A DNA stretch of 64,000 nt from Bacteriovoracaceae bacterium UBA3083. Its GTDB lineage: Bacteria; Bdellovibrionota; Bacteriovoracia; Bacteriovoracales; Bacteriovoracaceae. Location of the stretch: the NCBI GenBank assembly GCA_002366565.1, contig DFBJ01000009.1:248001-312000 (forward strand), given 5' to 3'. Positions 8,466 to 16,917 of the stretch are shown here, one piece after another (positions within the stretch are counted from its first letter, which is position 1; each line of letters opens with the position of its first letter). Under the pieces are notes generated by a model. It did not search any database. It was not told the origin of the DNA and was given only the letters and a program-made list of their open reading frames with translations. A program made the position numbers and the translations under genes.

Positions 8466-9206
8466 ATGAAGATCATTATTTTACTTTCTTTAATCCTTGC
8501 TACATCTTGTGCAACTAGAAAGAGAACTATTTTAGATTATGATTTTGAGTTAGATAACACATCAAAACAATCGGTAAACCTCTGGGCGACAAATTACTAC
8601 ACTCCAATCTATCAAGCTAGAATGAATGGAATACCTCTTAAAGATATGGGAGAAAATTCTCTCGTGAGTGGTGTTTACCCTGTACTACTTACTAAGAAAG
8701 AGTGGTGTTACTCAGCAATGGAAGGATCTGTTGCGATTAAATTTCCAGGTGGTGATCAAAAAACATTTAACTACGCTGGAACAACAACTGATCAAGTTGA
8801 TTGTAGTACATATTTTGGTGAAGACTTTCCTGCAACTAATGCCGTACGTTTTAGAACCTCTAGAAGTAGATGGGGAGAAGGTGTTGAGAATTATGCGCTT
8901 GTCCCATATAGAACAATTGCTGTAGACCCTAAAGTCATTCCTTTTGGGAGTGTTGTTTATATTCCTGAAGCAAAGGGGAAGAAGTTTATGTGGATTGGAA
9001 AAGAATTTACTCATGATGGTTTCTTCTTTGCCGCTGATAAAGGTGGAGCCGTGAAAGGAAATCATATTGATGTCTTTACTGGCAATTCCAAGCACCACCC
9101 ATTTAGATTTATAGGAAATAATAAATCTAAGAAATTTCAAGCTTATTTAATTGATGATGATGAGATAGAAGAAGATCTTACGAGACTTCATAAGACCTTC
9201 TATTAA
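8466..9206 (+). CDS. 3D-domain lipoprotein (MltA-related)
   Basis: A predicted lipoprotein with lipobox LATSC (Cys at about residue 15). The C-terminal half is a 3D domain like the second half of MltA lytic transglycosylases: PYRTIAVDPKVIPFGS, then AADKGGAVKGNHIDVFTG, which carries the conserved aspartates including the one equivalent to the catalytic Asp. It may cleave peptidoglycan glycan strands in the periplasm. At 246 residues it is shorter than MltA (about 365), and the N-terminal MltA region is not obvious. AGGAG precedes the ATG. Confidence 0.8.
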   Translation: MKIIILLSLILATSCATRKRTILDYDFELDNTSKQSVNLWATNYYTPIYQARMNGIPLKDMGENSLVSGVYPVLLTKKEWCYSAMEGSVAIKFPGGDQKTFNYAGTTTDQVDCSTYFGEDFPATNAVRFRTSRSRWGEGVENYALVPYRTIAVDPKVIPFGSVVYIPEAKGKKFMWIGKEFTHDGFFFAADKGGAVKGNHIDVFTGNSKHHPFRFIGNNKSKKFQAYLIDDDEIEEDLTRLHKTFY

Positions 9207-9210
9207 AAAA

Positions 9211-9612
9211 CTATTGAACTTTAAATGAAGCTAAAACTGAGTCTGTTGTAGTATCTACAAATCTAATTTCCCAGTGTCCCATCATTTTCTTTAATAGAAT
9301 CTCTGAGATTAAGTAGCTTCCATCTTCTAACTCTGTTGTTACTACTGGTCTTGTTCCATGTTCCATATTTGGCATAATCATCCATGGTAGTACTTTGATA
9401 ATATCGTTTTCAATTGCAGTTTCTGTAGCATCATCAGCATCAAAGTATTTAACAACTAGTTCTGAGAATTTTCTATCAGCTCTAGAGTTGAGGTGTGGCC
9501 CATCAGTCCATGTGTATTCAATACAAGTGTTACTTTCTTCTAGTAGTAAGTCACATTCTGCAAATGAAAATGTTGAAAGAGATAGTAGAATGATAGTGAA
9601 AAGTGTTCTCAT
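9211..9612 (-). CDS. Exported YtkA/FixH-like small protein
   Basis: A 133-residue protein with a signal peptide (about 1-18, ending SFA). It has the core PNMEHGTRP followed by a strand-rich half ending GHWEIRF, the layout of YtkA/FixH-like immunoglobulin-type domains, whose methionine/histidine motif is often linked to copper or respiratory-complex assembly. It is a paralogue of the lipoprotein at 10514-10969, which has PSMGHGT. Last gene of the redoxin operon; its start is eight bases from the end of the barrel gene's neighbourhood. Confidence 0.7.
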   Translation of the reverse strand: MRTLFTIILLSLSTFSFAECDLLLEESNTCIEYTWTDGPHLNSRADRKFSELVVKYFDADDATETAIENDIIKVLPWMIMPNMEHGTRPVVTTELEDGSYLISEILLKKMMGHWEIRFVDTTTDSVLASFKVQ

Positions 9613-9620
9613 ATAAACTC

Positions 9621-10517
9621 CTATAGTGGCCAGCGCTCAAGCCAGCTTATTGATAATGTTCTTGATAGTGTTGTATTTTCTGTAGAACCCAGAAATGTCT
9701 GATCTACATATGAAATTGAAAATGTTGAATCATTGATCATGTAACCTAGACCAAGTTCAAAGTCCCAGTATTCTTCTCTCGAAGAATTTTGATTTGAATT
9801 ATTTACTTGTATCTCTTTGTCACTAAAGTGGTTTCTTGTTACTCCGTGAGAGATTCTAATTGCACCATTATTTGGAGAGTAACCAACGCTATAACCTAGA
9901 GCATCTCCAGTAGAGTGAGAAATGGAAGTGTCATTTATTTCTTCAGAGTATAAATATCTATACTCACCAAAGATTTGCCAATCAACACTTTTATAAATTT
10001 TAGTAAAGACTAATCCCAAAGCACTTGAGTATTGTCCCTTGCCTGAAACATCAGTGAGTAGAGAAGTCTTTGTTTCGTAATTTGATTTACCTGTAGGAAA
10101 GACTTGTTTGAAATATACAAATCCACGCGGTTTCCAAACTGAGTAGAAAGTTTCAGGTAGAAATTCATAACCAATACTTAAATCACTATCTCCAAGTAGA
10201 GTTTCAGATTCTTCAATAGAGCTTTCTGAATTATCTTTCTTTAGAATCGATAACCCTCCACCAATCTGTAATAAAGGAGTTATTAGATAAGCTCCCTTAA
10301 AAGAAGTCGTAAGAGTTTTATAGTCTTTATTATTAGCATAGAAGACATTTCTATTTTTGGAGTATGTTCTTCCAATTACTTTCCCATAGGATTGCGCTAA
10401 TGAGAATTGTGCTTCATTGTCACCAGTTATTAGAGAGGGGATTGCAGAGCTTCCACCACAGCATGCAGCACCAAAAGAGCTCGCTTGAATGAAGAAAAGT
10501 AGAATCAACTTTTTCAT
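9621..10517 (-). CDS. Outer-membrane beta-barrel-like protein with N-terminal CCGG motif
   Basis: A 298-residue exported protein. After the signal peptide (about 1-17) it has an unusual ACCGGSSAIPS segment at the mature N-terminus. The rest is predicted as many amphipathic strands with repeated Gly-Tyr/Phe patterns, as in outer-membrane channels. The vicinal cysteines could bind a metal or form a disulfide (inference). The ATG overlaps the stop of the upstream YtkA-like lipoprotein by four bases. No precise family recognised. Confidence 0.7.
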   Translation of the reverse strand: MKKLILLFFIQASSFGAACCGGSSAIPSLITGDNEAQFSLAQSYGKVIGRTYSKNRNVFYANNKDYKTLTTSFKGAYLITPLLQIGGGLSILKKDNSESSIEESETLLGDSDLSIGYEFLPETFYSVWKPRGFVYFKQVFPTGKSNYETKTSLLTDVSGKGQYSSALGLVFTKIYKSVDWQIFGEYRYLYSEEINDTSISHSTGDALGYSVGYSPNNGAIRISHGVTRNHFSDKEIQVNNSNQNSSREEYWDFELGLGYMINDSTFSISYVDQTFLGSTENTTLSRTLSISWLERWPL

Positions 10518-10969
10518 AAAGAGAGTGGTACCTTCACAGAGTCTACAAGAGTGGATCCATTATAAATTTCAAGATTTAAGTCCCATTCGCCACCCATATT
10601 AAAAAAGAGTTCTTTTTGAATATAGACACCTTTTGAAATTCTTTCTGTGTAACCATCGTCAGCCGTTCCATGCCCCATTGAAGGCATCCAACCCCAGTTA
10701 TAGAAGTCATGTCCTGAAGGGACATCGACTAGTTCTCCACTATTATTTTGAACAATAATTAAGAAACTATTCTCTAAGCTTGGATCAGCGAAAGGTCCTT
10801 TTAGCCAATTAACTTTTAAATATAAATTAGAGTTCTTAAAACTTAGAGCTGAAGTTAGATCAGTAGTACCTTGAATTCCAGTAGTTGTTTCATTTTCATG
10901 ATTAAATAGAGGAGATTCCCCACATGAGTATAGAAATAATAAAGAGAGAATTGAAAATATTTTTAACAT
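10514..10969 (-). CDS. YtkA-like lipoprotein
   Basis: A 151-residue lipoprotein with lipobox LYSCGES (Cys at about 16). It has a YtkA/FixH-like domain with GWMPSMGHGT near residue 95 and a C-terminal GGEWDLNLEIYNG strand pair. The Met-x-x-Met-x-His pattern is a plausible copper ligand set (inference from the family). It lies three bases downstream of the redoxin gene and overlaps the barrel gene. Confidence 0.75.
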   Translation of the reverse strand: MLKIFSILSLLFLYSCGESPLFNHENETTTGIQGTTDLTSALSFKNSNLYLKVNWLKGPFADPSLENSFLIIVQNNSGELVDVPSGHDFYNWGWMPSMGHGTADDGYTERISKGVYIQKELFFNMGGEWDLNLEIYNGSTLVDSVKVPLSL

Positions 10970-10972
10970 AAC

Positions 10973-11497
10973 TTACCTGATAATGTAGCAGCCCAGTGCT
11001 TTTGCAAATTTTTGGCTTACTTCTCTTTTATTAACAATATCTTCAAGAGCATTCTTTAAGTAAAAGCTTTTAGCTCTCTTTGGATCTGTACTATTTGTTA
11101 CTCCTCCGTGAAAGAGTATTTCTTCCTTAGGATTTATAATAAAAACATGAGGAGTTTTCACTGCTTTGAATTGATCCGCAATTTTTAAGTCTTTGTCGTA
11201 GGCAATAGGAAAAGAGAAGTCTTTATATTCCTTTTGAGCTCCTTCATATGTTTCATTTGCATTTGAGTGAACGCCTAGAAATTGAAAGTTTGGATACTTC
11301 TTTCCAAGCTCCTGTAGGTAAGGAATATGATTCTTAGTACAAGGGCATGATGCACTTAAGAAAAAGACAACGGTATTTCTGTCCTTTGTATTTAGTGAAC
11401 TCACACTTTTTCCATTAAGAAGCTTTGCCTCTAAAATAGGGGATTCTAGTCCAAAAGAGTTTAAAGATATCGAGAGTAGTAATAGTAGTAATTTCAT
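10973..11497 (-). CDS. Periplasmic redoxin with CxC motif
   Basis: An exported thioredoxin-fold protein of the redoxin/AhpC-TSA group. It has a signal peptide (about 1-16) and the active-site region FFLSASCPCTKNHIPYL with C51 and C53. The conserved KTPHVFII segment carries the cis-proline. The CPC arrangement differs from the CxxC of TlpA/ResA and the CxxxC of Sco proteins. First gene of a four-gene reverse-strand operon, divergent from the RegB/RegA pair. In Rhodobacter the Sco homologue SenC/PrrC is encoded beside regB and regA, so a role in cytochrome oxidase or copper-linked redox sensing is reasonable but unproven. Confidence 0.82.
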   Translation of the reverse strand: MKLLLLLLSISLNSFGLESPILEAKLLNGKSVSSLNTKDRNTVVFFLSASCPCTKNHIPYLQELGKKYPNFQFLGVHSNANETYEGAQKEYKDFSFPIAYDKDLKIADQFKAVKTPHVFIINPKEEILFHGGVTNSTDPKRAKSFYLKNALEDIVNKREVSQKFAKALGCYIIR

Positions 11498-11555
11498 AGT
11501 CCCTATATATTACGCAAAGGACAAGATTGCTATGCATCTAATTGTTGCACAACTA

Positions 11556-11584
11556 TTTACAGGGAGAATTGCTTTACCTATATT
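11556..11584 (+). promoter_or_regulatory. Sigma70-type promoter for regB-regA
   Basis: -35 TTTACA (5 of 6), 17-base spacer, -10 TATATT (5 of 6). The predicted start near 11591 gives a leader of about 13 bases containing the AGGTG site. Confidence 0.65.
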
Positions 11585-11603
11585 GTAAAAAAAATAGGTG
11601 TGT

Positions 11604-12842
11604 ATGAATAAAAGTTTATTTAATTACGGACATTTAAAACATCGCAATGAGCTGAAATTACAGTTACTTATTAATTTGCGCTGGATAGTTCTCACACTCC
11701 TGACGAGTCTATTATGTATCTCTATGCTTATTTACAGCTTAGATCGCATTATCTCTCTCTATCTGTGCTTTATTTTTGCGGGTATGGGAGTATTTAATTC
11801 TTATTCAATCTCTAAACTAAAATCTGATAGTGGTATTTCTAATTGGGATATCTTCTTTAATATTATATTTGATCTAGTGATTATAAATATTTGTATATTG
11901 CTCTGTGGAGGAATAACAACTCCATTTGGTGCTTTTCTCTTTATTTACCTTATTCTCGGTGGTTTTCTTCTGGATTTTAAAGAGTCGGTATTCATTCTAG
12001 TTGCGGGACTTCTGAGTCTTGCATTTTTATGGAGTAACCCACTGCCAGTTCTTATCACTTATGATTTTCACTATAGCAAGCTTAGCTACTTAATAGGTAG
12101 TTCAATCGTACTATCTATATTGTGGCTGTTAATTACGTGGATTCAGAACTCATTTAAGGTGATGGATCAAAACTTAACTCGTGTCGCTAGGCAACTTCAA
12201 CAAGGTGATAGGCTAAAAGCTTTTGGACTACTCTCGGCGGGTCTAAGTCATGAGCTTGCTACTCCACTTAATACAATTCTTCTTAAGGCCAATAGAATTA
12301 AGAGGATAGGTGGTGAAGAACTTAAGGGAGATGTGCAGTCTCTTTCAGAGGCAACCGAATCCTGTCTCAAGTCTTTAAAGAGAATCCAGCAAATTTCTGT
12401 AAATAGTGAAGAGTTAAACTTTGAAGAGTTTGATCTTATTAGCTCAATTGAAAATATAATCAAGTTTAAGAATTGGAATATCCAAGTCAAAAGTAATGTG
12501 AAGGAATTTAAATATAGTCTTCCTGTTATTGCCTTCTCTCAAATTATGGTCGATCTCATTGAAAATGCAGTAGAGGCCTCTGGTGAGGAACAAGTTTTCA
12601 TAGACTTGATAAATGAGAAAACAAACTTAAAAATAAAAATTGTTAATAAATCGTCCCAAGTAGATAAGATTGTTCTTGAACATTTTGGTGAACCATTTGT
12701 AACGACCAAACAGCAGGGGACTGGGTTAGGTCTTTATAACGCTAAGATTTTTCTTGAGAGCATTGGTGCTAAGTTCACTCTAGAAAATACCAATGGAGAT
12801 GTTCTTGCGATAATTGAACTTGATCAAGGAGTAGTCCTTTGA
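11604..12842 (+). CDS. regB: RegB/PrrB-type redox sensor histidine kinase
   Basis: A membrane sensor kinase. About six hydrophobic helices span residues 22-180, with GGITTPFGAFLF between them, corresponding to the RegB GGxxNPF quinone-binding region. The phosphorylation helix LLSAGLSHELATPLNTI (His about 216) is followed by an HATPase domain with N-box ENAVEAS and a GTGLGLY G-box. In the RegB family, quinone redox state and an oxidisable cysteine control kinase activity. I used the ATG at 11604 with AGGTG close by; the in-frame GTG at 11598 is the alternative. The stop overlaps the TTG start of the response regulator. Confidence 0.85.
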   Translation: MNKSLFNYGHLKHRNELKLQLLINLRWIVLTLLTSLLCISMLIYSLDRIISLYLCFIFAGMGVFNSYSISKLKSDSGISNWDIFFNIIFDLVIINICILLCGGITTPFGAFLFIYLILGGFLLDFKESVFILVAGLLSLAFLWSNPLPVLITYDFHYSKLSYLIGSSIVLSILWLLITWIQNSFKVMDQNLTRVARQLQQGDRLKAFGLLSAGLSHELATPLNTILLKANRIKRIGGEELKGDVQSLSEATESCLKSLKRIQQISVNSEELNFEEFDLISSIENIIKFKNWNIQVKSNVKEFKYSLPVIAFSQIMVDLIENAVEASGEEQVFIDLINEKTNLKIKIVNKSSQVDKIVLEHFGEPFVTTKQQGTGLGLYNAKIFLESIGAKFTLENTNGDVLAIIELDQGVVL

Positions 12843-13357
12843 AAAAAGTATTGATAATTGATGATGATAAAAACTTTTGTGAAAGTTTAAGTGTTGAATT
12901 TCAAGACTTAGGCCATCAGGCCATGTGTTGCTTTTCAATTAATTCTCTTCTCGAAGTTCAAGACCTTAAGAGCTATGACTGGGCAATTGTTGACTTGAGA
13001 ATTGGAGTTGATAACGGACTAGATGTTGTTGATATCTTAAAGAAAGACAACCCTGAAATGGTGATTGTTATCCTCACTGGATTTGGTTCAATTTCTACAG
13101 CAGTTGAGGCCGTGAAGAGAGGAGCAAAGCAGTACCTATCAAAACCAATTCAATTTGATGAACTAATAGAGAGCTTTGGTGATCAACAAGTTGAGAGTGA
13201 AGTTGACTCTTATCCAAGCCTAGCTAGAAAAGAGAGAGAATATATAGAGTTTGTCTTAAATGAATGTAACGGAAATATATCTCAAGCTGCTAAAAAACTT
13301 GGAATTCACAGACAATCTCTTCAGAGAAAACTTAAAAAATATACGCCATTGAAATAA
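12839..13357 (+). CDS. regA: RegA/PrrA/ActR-type response regulator with Fis-family HTH
   Basis: A 172-residue two-domain regulator. The receiver domain has the acidic IIDDD pocket, phospho-acceptor D52 in VDLRIG and the conserved Lys in YLSKPI. The C-terminal Fis-type helix-turn-helix reads NISQAAKKLGIHRQSLQRKL, very close to the strongly conserved RegA/ActR recognition helix. It begins at TTG overlapping the kinase stop by four bases, so the pair is co-translated. It probably controls respiration and redox genes, possibly including the divergent redoxin operon. Confidence 0.88.
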   Translation: MKKVLIIDDDKNFCESLSVEFQDLGHQAMCCFSINSLLEVQDLKSYDWAIVDLRIGVDNGLDVVDILKKDNPEMVIVILTGFGSISTAVEAVKRGAKQYLSKPIQFDELIESFGDQQVESEVDSYPSLARKEREYIEFVLNECNGNISQAAKKLGIHRQSLQRKLKKYTPLK

Positions 13358-13371
13358 TTTGAGAAGAAATT

Positions 13372-13405
13372 CCTGTATAGGCCGTAAGCCTACACAGGTT
13401 TATTA
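13372..13405. terminator. Bidirectional terminator between regA and the endonuclease gene
   Basis: Eleven-base stem at 13372-13382 and 13388-13398 with one G-U pair and a CGTAA loop, followed by TTTATT. It lies between convergent genes. Confidence 0.65.
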
Positions 13406-13413
13406 GAATTGAT

Positions 13414-14247
13414 TTAGAAGTCGCTAATTGAATCAACTAGTTCTGGATAATCGATGAACGGGTTTCTATTACCTTGAACACCGTAAACACCATTATTTCT
13501 TTTGATCTCAGCTTCATCTACAGGATCTTCTTGGTGCCATTGCTTAAATAGCCTTTCTGTATTGTTGCTGATTTTACCATTATATCTAACAGAGAAGTAC
13601 ATCATTGCTCTTGCAACATTACCTCTGTGATTAGGTGCTGGTTCGAATACTCTGTTTCCTTTTGAACTTACCTGCGAAAGGTGACAGTTAGGAGCAGGGT
13701 CTTTTCCATTTGATACTTCTCCAAAGTCGTGGTTACCACGAGAACTATTTGCTTTAGAGTCTGTTGGGAAAAGGTGGTGAAGGTCTGATTTTTGGTAGCT
13801 TGATTGGTATCCAGTAAACTTACTCTGTGGCCATGTGTGCTCACAGTTAAGTACGTTACTATTAGGAATACTCATTGGACCAATACGACCAGTATTATTA
13901 GAAGTCGTAAATTTGTTTTCACAGTAAACACCATGAATGTAGTAATCACCATCATTCTTTAGGTGACCAATTTCTTCATTACCAAATAAGTTTCTTCTAG
14001 CAGTCTTATAACCTAGATTCTTATGTGAATAACAATCTTTAGAGTTTGAAGAACAACCTAGAGTATCAGCTTTTCCTGAATTTCTTTGGTGCTTAGAAGT
14101 GAGAATCTTTTTAAGTGTATCTTTAAGAGCATCATCTGAGAGGTCATTTCTCTCAACAGAGTCTTGGAAAGATTGTGGGTAGTAAGGGTGTCCGGCTAGT
14201 GTTGTGATCGATGTAAATAGGGCAGTCAAAATAAGAAGCTGTTTCAC
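13414..14247 (-). CDS. Exported endonuclease I family nuclease (copy 1)
   Basis: A secreted non-specific DNA/RNA endonuclease related to EndA/Dns. The core motif NCEHTWPQSKF carries the catalytic His, and HHLFPTDSKANSSRG carries metal-binding residues. It has several cysteines for periplasmic or extracellular folding. I place the start at GTG 14247 with AAAGGAA before it. This gives a normal 20-residue signal peptide beginning MKQLLIL, and removes an unlikely N-terminal extension that starts at another GTG (14286). It is a paralogue of the next upstream gene, with the same layout and same C-terminal FIDYPEL. A predator could use it to degrade prey DNA (inference). Confidence 0.88.
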   Translation of the reverse strand: MKQLLILTALFTSITTLAGHPYYPQSFQDSVERNDLSDDALKDTLKKILTSKHQRNSGKADTLGCSSNSKDCYSHKNLGYKTARRNLFGNEEIGHLKNDGDYYIHGVYCENKFTTSNNTGRIGPMSIPNSNVLNCEHTWPQSKFTGYQSSYQKSDLHHLFPTDSKANSSRGNHDFGEVSNGKDPAPNCHLSQVSSKGNRVFEPAPNHRGNVARAMMYFSVRYNGKISNNTERLFKQWHQEDPVDEAEIKRNNGVYGVQGNRNPFIDYPELVDSISDF

Positions 14248-14355
14248 GCTAAATTCCTTTGAATGGGGCATGAAAATATTACACACTTCACTTTAGGTCT
14301 GGCCAATCTTTTTTATTAGATTCATCTAATCTTTTTGTCAGGATTGCATTTTTAT

Positions 14356-14382
14356 ATAAAAAAACCTCACATTCGTGAGGTT
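14356..14382 (-). terminator. Terminator of endonuclease copy 2
   Basis: Read on the reverse strand: stem AACCTCAC/GTGAGGTT with a GAAT loop (14363-14382), then a run of T (A run at 14357-14364 on the forward strand). It separates the two endonuclease genes into independent transcripts. Confidence 0.85.
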
Positions 14383-14409
14383 AATTTATTTAATTAAAAG
14401 TATTTTTAT

Positions 14410-15225
14410 TTAAAAATCGCTGATTCTTTCAGATAGTTCTGGGTAATCGATGAAAGGATTTCTGTTTCCTTGTACCGCGTAGATACTGTCGTTTCTTTCT
14501 CTCTCTTCTGCATCAACTGGATCTTGAATATTCCACTCTTTAATCGTTCTTTCTTGCTCAGGACTAATTTTCATTTTGTATCTAACTGAGAAGTAGAAAA
14601 GTGCTCTAGCAACATTTCCTTTGTGTTCTGTTGGTGGCTCAAAGTTTCCTGGCATTTCTGAGTGAGAAGCTTCGCAGTTACTTAACTCTCTAGATCCATT
14701 CACATTACCAAACTCATAATTTCCTCTAGTACTATTTGCTTTAGAATCTGTAGGGTAGAGGTGGTGTAGATCACTTTTTTGCATTCCTTTTGAGAAGTTG
14801 CTTGAGAACTTACTCTGTGGCCAAGTATGTTCGCAGTTTAGAACATTGCTATTAGGAATTGTATTAGGGCCGATATTTGTTTGATTACGAGTAAAAACTT
14901 TACGACAGTAAACATCTTTTAGGTAATAACCGTTTGCATCTTCTTCTAGGTGAAGTTTACCAAAAAGAACTTTTCTCGCTCCTTTATAGCCTAGTGATCT
15001 TTGAGAGTAGCATGTTCCCTCTTTTACATTACAGCCAAGAAGGTCTGCTTTTCCTTTTCTTCTTGTATGAGTTAGAGAAAGAACTTCAAATAAAGTATCT
15101 TTTAGCTTCTCGTCAGAGAGTTTACCTTTTGAAATTTTTGAATTGAAATCTGATGGGTAGTAGTTACTTGCAGCAAGTGGACTTAGTGAAATCGTTAGTA
15201 GAATTAGTGTTAAGATTTTTTTCAT
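14410..15225 (-). CDS. Exported endonuclease I family nuclease (copy 2)
   Basis: A 271-residue exported nuclease with a signal peptide (about 1-19, ending LAA). It has the same catalytic blocks as copy 1: NCEHTWPQSKF, HHLYPTDSKANSTRG and FIDYPEL. The two copies are clearly paralogous but diverged throughout, so the duplication is not recent. Each has its own terminator and start site (GAGGT before this ATG), which allows separate regulation. Confidence 0.88.
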   Translation of the reverse strand: MKKILTLILLTISLSPLAASNYYPSDFNSKISKGKLSDEKLKDTLFEVLSLTHTRRKGKADLLGCNVKEGTCYSQRSLGYKGARKVLFGKLHLEEDANGYYLKDVYCRKVFTRNQTNIGPNTIPNSNVLNCEHTWPQSKFSSNFSKGMQKSDLHHLYPTDSKANSTRGNYEFGNVNGSRELSNCEASHSEMPGNFEPPTEHKGNVARALFYFSVRYKMKISPEQERTIKEWNIQDPVDAEERERNDSIYAVQGNRNPFIDYPELSERISDF

Positions 15226-15391
15226 TTTCTAAACCTCTATGTAGATTTGTGTATGTGTGGCAAATTTATAGGACCACTTTAATGAAAAGCCAAGATTTTT
15301 TTAAGTAATTCTTATTATTATTATTAGTTTCTTTAAAATTAAAGACTTTGCTTTGCGTTACTATTATGAAACAAAAATTGACTAAAAGGCT

Positions 15392-15420
15392 TTGATTCTT
15401 GCTTCTGATCTTGTTATACA
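15392..15420 (+). promoter_or_regulatory. Promoter of the small secreted protein
   Basis: -35 TTGATT, 17-base spacer, -10 TATACA, then a CA-rich leader to AAGGAG and the ATG at 15474. Confidence 0.5.
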
Positions 15421-15473
15421 TTTATCCCACAAAACACCATACACACACATTATATGCTTTTAAGGAGCTCTAA

Positions 15474-15881
15474 ATGAAATTCGCAAGATTTTTAGTAGTA
15501 ACAACTTTTCTTCTATTTGCTGTTTCTGAATTTTCAAGTGCAGATGAGACTCAATGTATTAACAGATTAACTAATGACTATACTGCTGATTCAGTCGCTT
15601 ACACGATGAGTGTTGATGATTACAATGTTAGAGACTACGGTAATGATCACCTAGCTCTATCTATTAAAATGATTAGAATCCTAATTGATAAATCTGGTTG
15701 TTCTCCATCAGCTATTAACTTTGGTAGAAGTGCTAGAGGACGTTCACATAATAGATGTGATCAAATTCTTAGAGGAGTACCTTCTTCAAGAGTATGTTAC
15801 GTAGAGACAAACCTAGGTTACTTCTTTGTTACTACTAATATGCTAACAGATATGCATATCACTTTTAATCGTTGGGACTAA
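15474..15881 (+). CDS. Small secreted four-cysteine protein
   Basis: A 135-residue protein of unknown function. It has a signal peptide (about 1-23) and a mature domain with four cysteines, suited to two disulfides. AAGGAG lies well placed before the ATG and a strong terminator follows, so it is a single-gene transcript. It sits among secreted nucleases and might be a partner or inhibitor, but nothing in the sequence shows this. Confidence 0.7.
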   Translation: MKFARFLVVTTFLLFAVSEFSSADETQCINRLTNDYTADSVAYTMSVDDYNVRDYGNDHLALSIKMIRILIDKSGCSPSAINFGRSARGRSHNRCDQILRGVPSSRVCYVETNLGYFFVTTNMLTDMHITFNRWD

Positions 15882-15897
15882 AACCCAGATATACTTT

Positions 15898-15924
15898 AGG
15901 CCACAAATCTTGTGGCCTTTTTTG
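15898..15924 (+). terminator. Rho-independent terminator
   Basis: Stem GGCCACA/TGTGGCC with a short loop (15899-15918), followed by TTTTTTT. Confidence 0.92.
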
Positions 15925-15985
15925 TTTTCACACCTTCCCTAAATTTTAGTATCCAAACAATTTATAATATAGTTAGAATTATTCC

Positions 15986-16831
15986 ATGAATAAACTAACA
16001 AAAAATTTACTAGTCGCTCTCGTATCTACTTTGAGCATGAACCTAACTCTCGCGTATACTTCTATTGCGGGGTACACAACTCCACCATTAGATGAGATTC
16101 ATTTAGTTTCAGGGCAATCTTCAGCGGATAAGTTAAACCCTGAACGTTTATCAATTCTTGTCTGGAATATTTATAAAGGTGGAAAACCTGCTTTTAAGAA
16201 TGACTTTCCAAAAGTGATTGAAGGTAAAGATTTAGTACTAATTCAAGAGACTGACTCTGATGAAAAAGTGCAATCAGTATATAGAGAAATTGAAGGGTAT
16301 AGGTTTGATACTGGTGTTAGTTTCACATACGCAAGATATCCTAATTCATTTTCTGGAACTGCGATAGCTTCTAAGGTAGATCCAGTAGATGTAAGTCTAT
16401 TTAGAACTAAGTATCGTGAGCCATTTGTATCAACTCATAAAGTTATTACAGCTGCAACATACCCGATGGAAGGAAAGAGTGAAGAGTTATTAGCTATTAA
16501 TATTCACGCTATCAACTTTTCACCGATTCAAGGTTTCTTTCACCAGCTTGAACAAACAAGTGAAATGATTAAAAACCATAAAGGACCAATCGTTTTTGGT
16601 GGAGATTTCAATTGTAGATCTCTCACGAAAACAAGGTATATGAGAAAGTTCTTTGAAAGGCATGGCTTTACTGAAGTGACTTTTGAAAAAGATACTAGAT
16701 ATCGCTCAGGAATGACTGGTCGAATAATTGATTACGTCTTTGTTAAAGATTTAAAAATTCTAGAGTCAAAGGTTTACGGCGAACTTAAATCGTCTGATCA
16801 TATGGCAATGGGTGTTGAACTCGCTTATTAG
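15986..16831 (+). CDS. Exported endonuclease/exonuclease/phosphatase-family protein
   Basis: A secreted EEP-superfamily phosphodiesterase. It has a signal peptide (about 1-23, ending LAYT), then the fold's metal and catalytic motifs in order: VWNIYKGG (Asn), LIQETD (Glu), GGDFNCRS (Asp/Asn) and SSDHMAM (Asp-His). Proteins with this set include DNase I-like enzymes and sphingomyelinases. At 281 residues it is closer to small secreted nucleases or phosphatases. There is no Shine-Dalgarno; TAGAAT lies six bases before the ATG, so the mRNA may be leaderless. Confidence 0.85.
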   Translation: MNKLTKNLLVALVSTLSMNLTLAYTSIAGYTTPPLDEIHLVSGQSSADKLNPERLSILVWNIYKGGKPAFKNDFPKVIEGKDLVLIQETDSDEKVQSVYREIEGYRFDTGVSFTYARYPNSFSGTAIASKVDPVDVSLFRTKYREPFVSTHKVITAATYPMEGKSEELLAINIHAINFSPIQGFFHQLEQTSEMIKNHKGPIVFGGDFNCRSLTKTRYMRKFFERHGFTEVTFEKDTRYRSGMTGRIIDYVFVKDLKILESKVYGELKSSDHMAMGVELAY

Positions 16832-16917
16832 TCAGTACTTTAGTGGTCTTAATACAATTTTAGGATAAGATCACTTTATATCTCCTTTAATTCACAATTT
16901 TCCTTTAGAATGATGAA

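Noticed and set aside
8712..9140. 142-codon antisense frame inside the 3D-domain lipoprotein gene
   Set aside because: The forward gene has a lipobox, a recognised domain and a good start; the antisense frame has no ribosome site or domain.
15310..15326. Short run of ATT repeats upstream of the small secreted protein
   Set aside because: A short simple repeat expected in AT-rich DNA, without other features.
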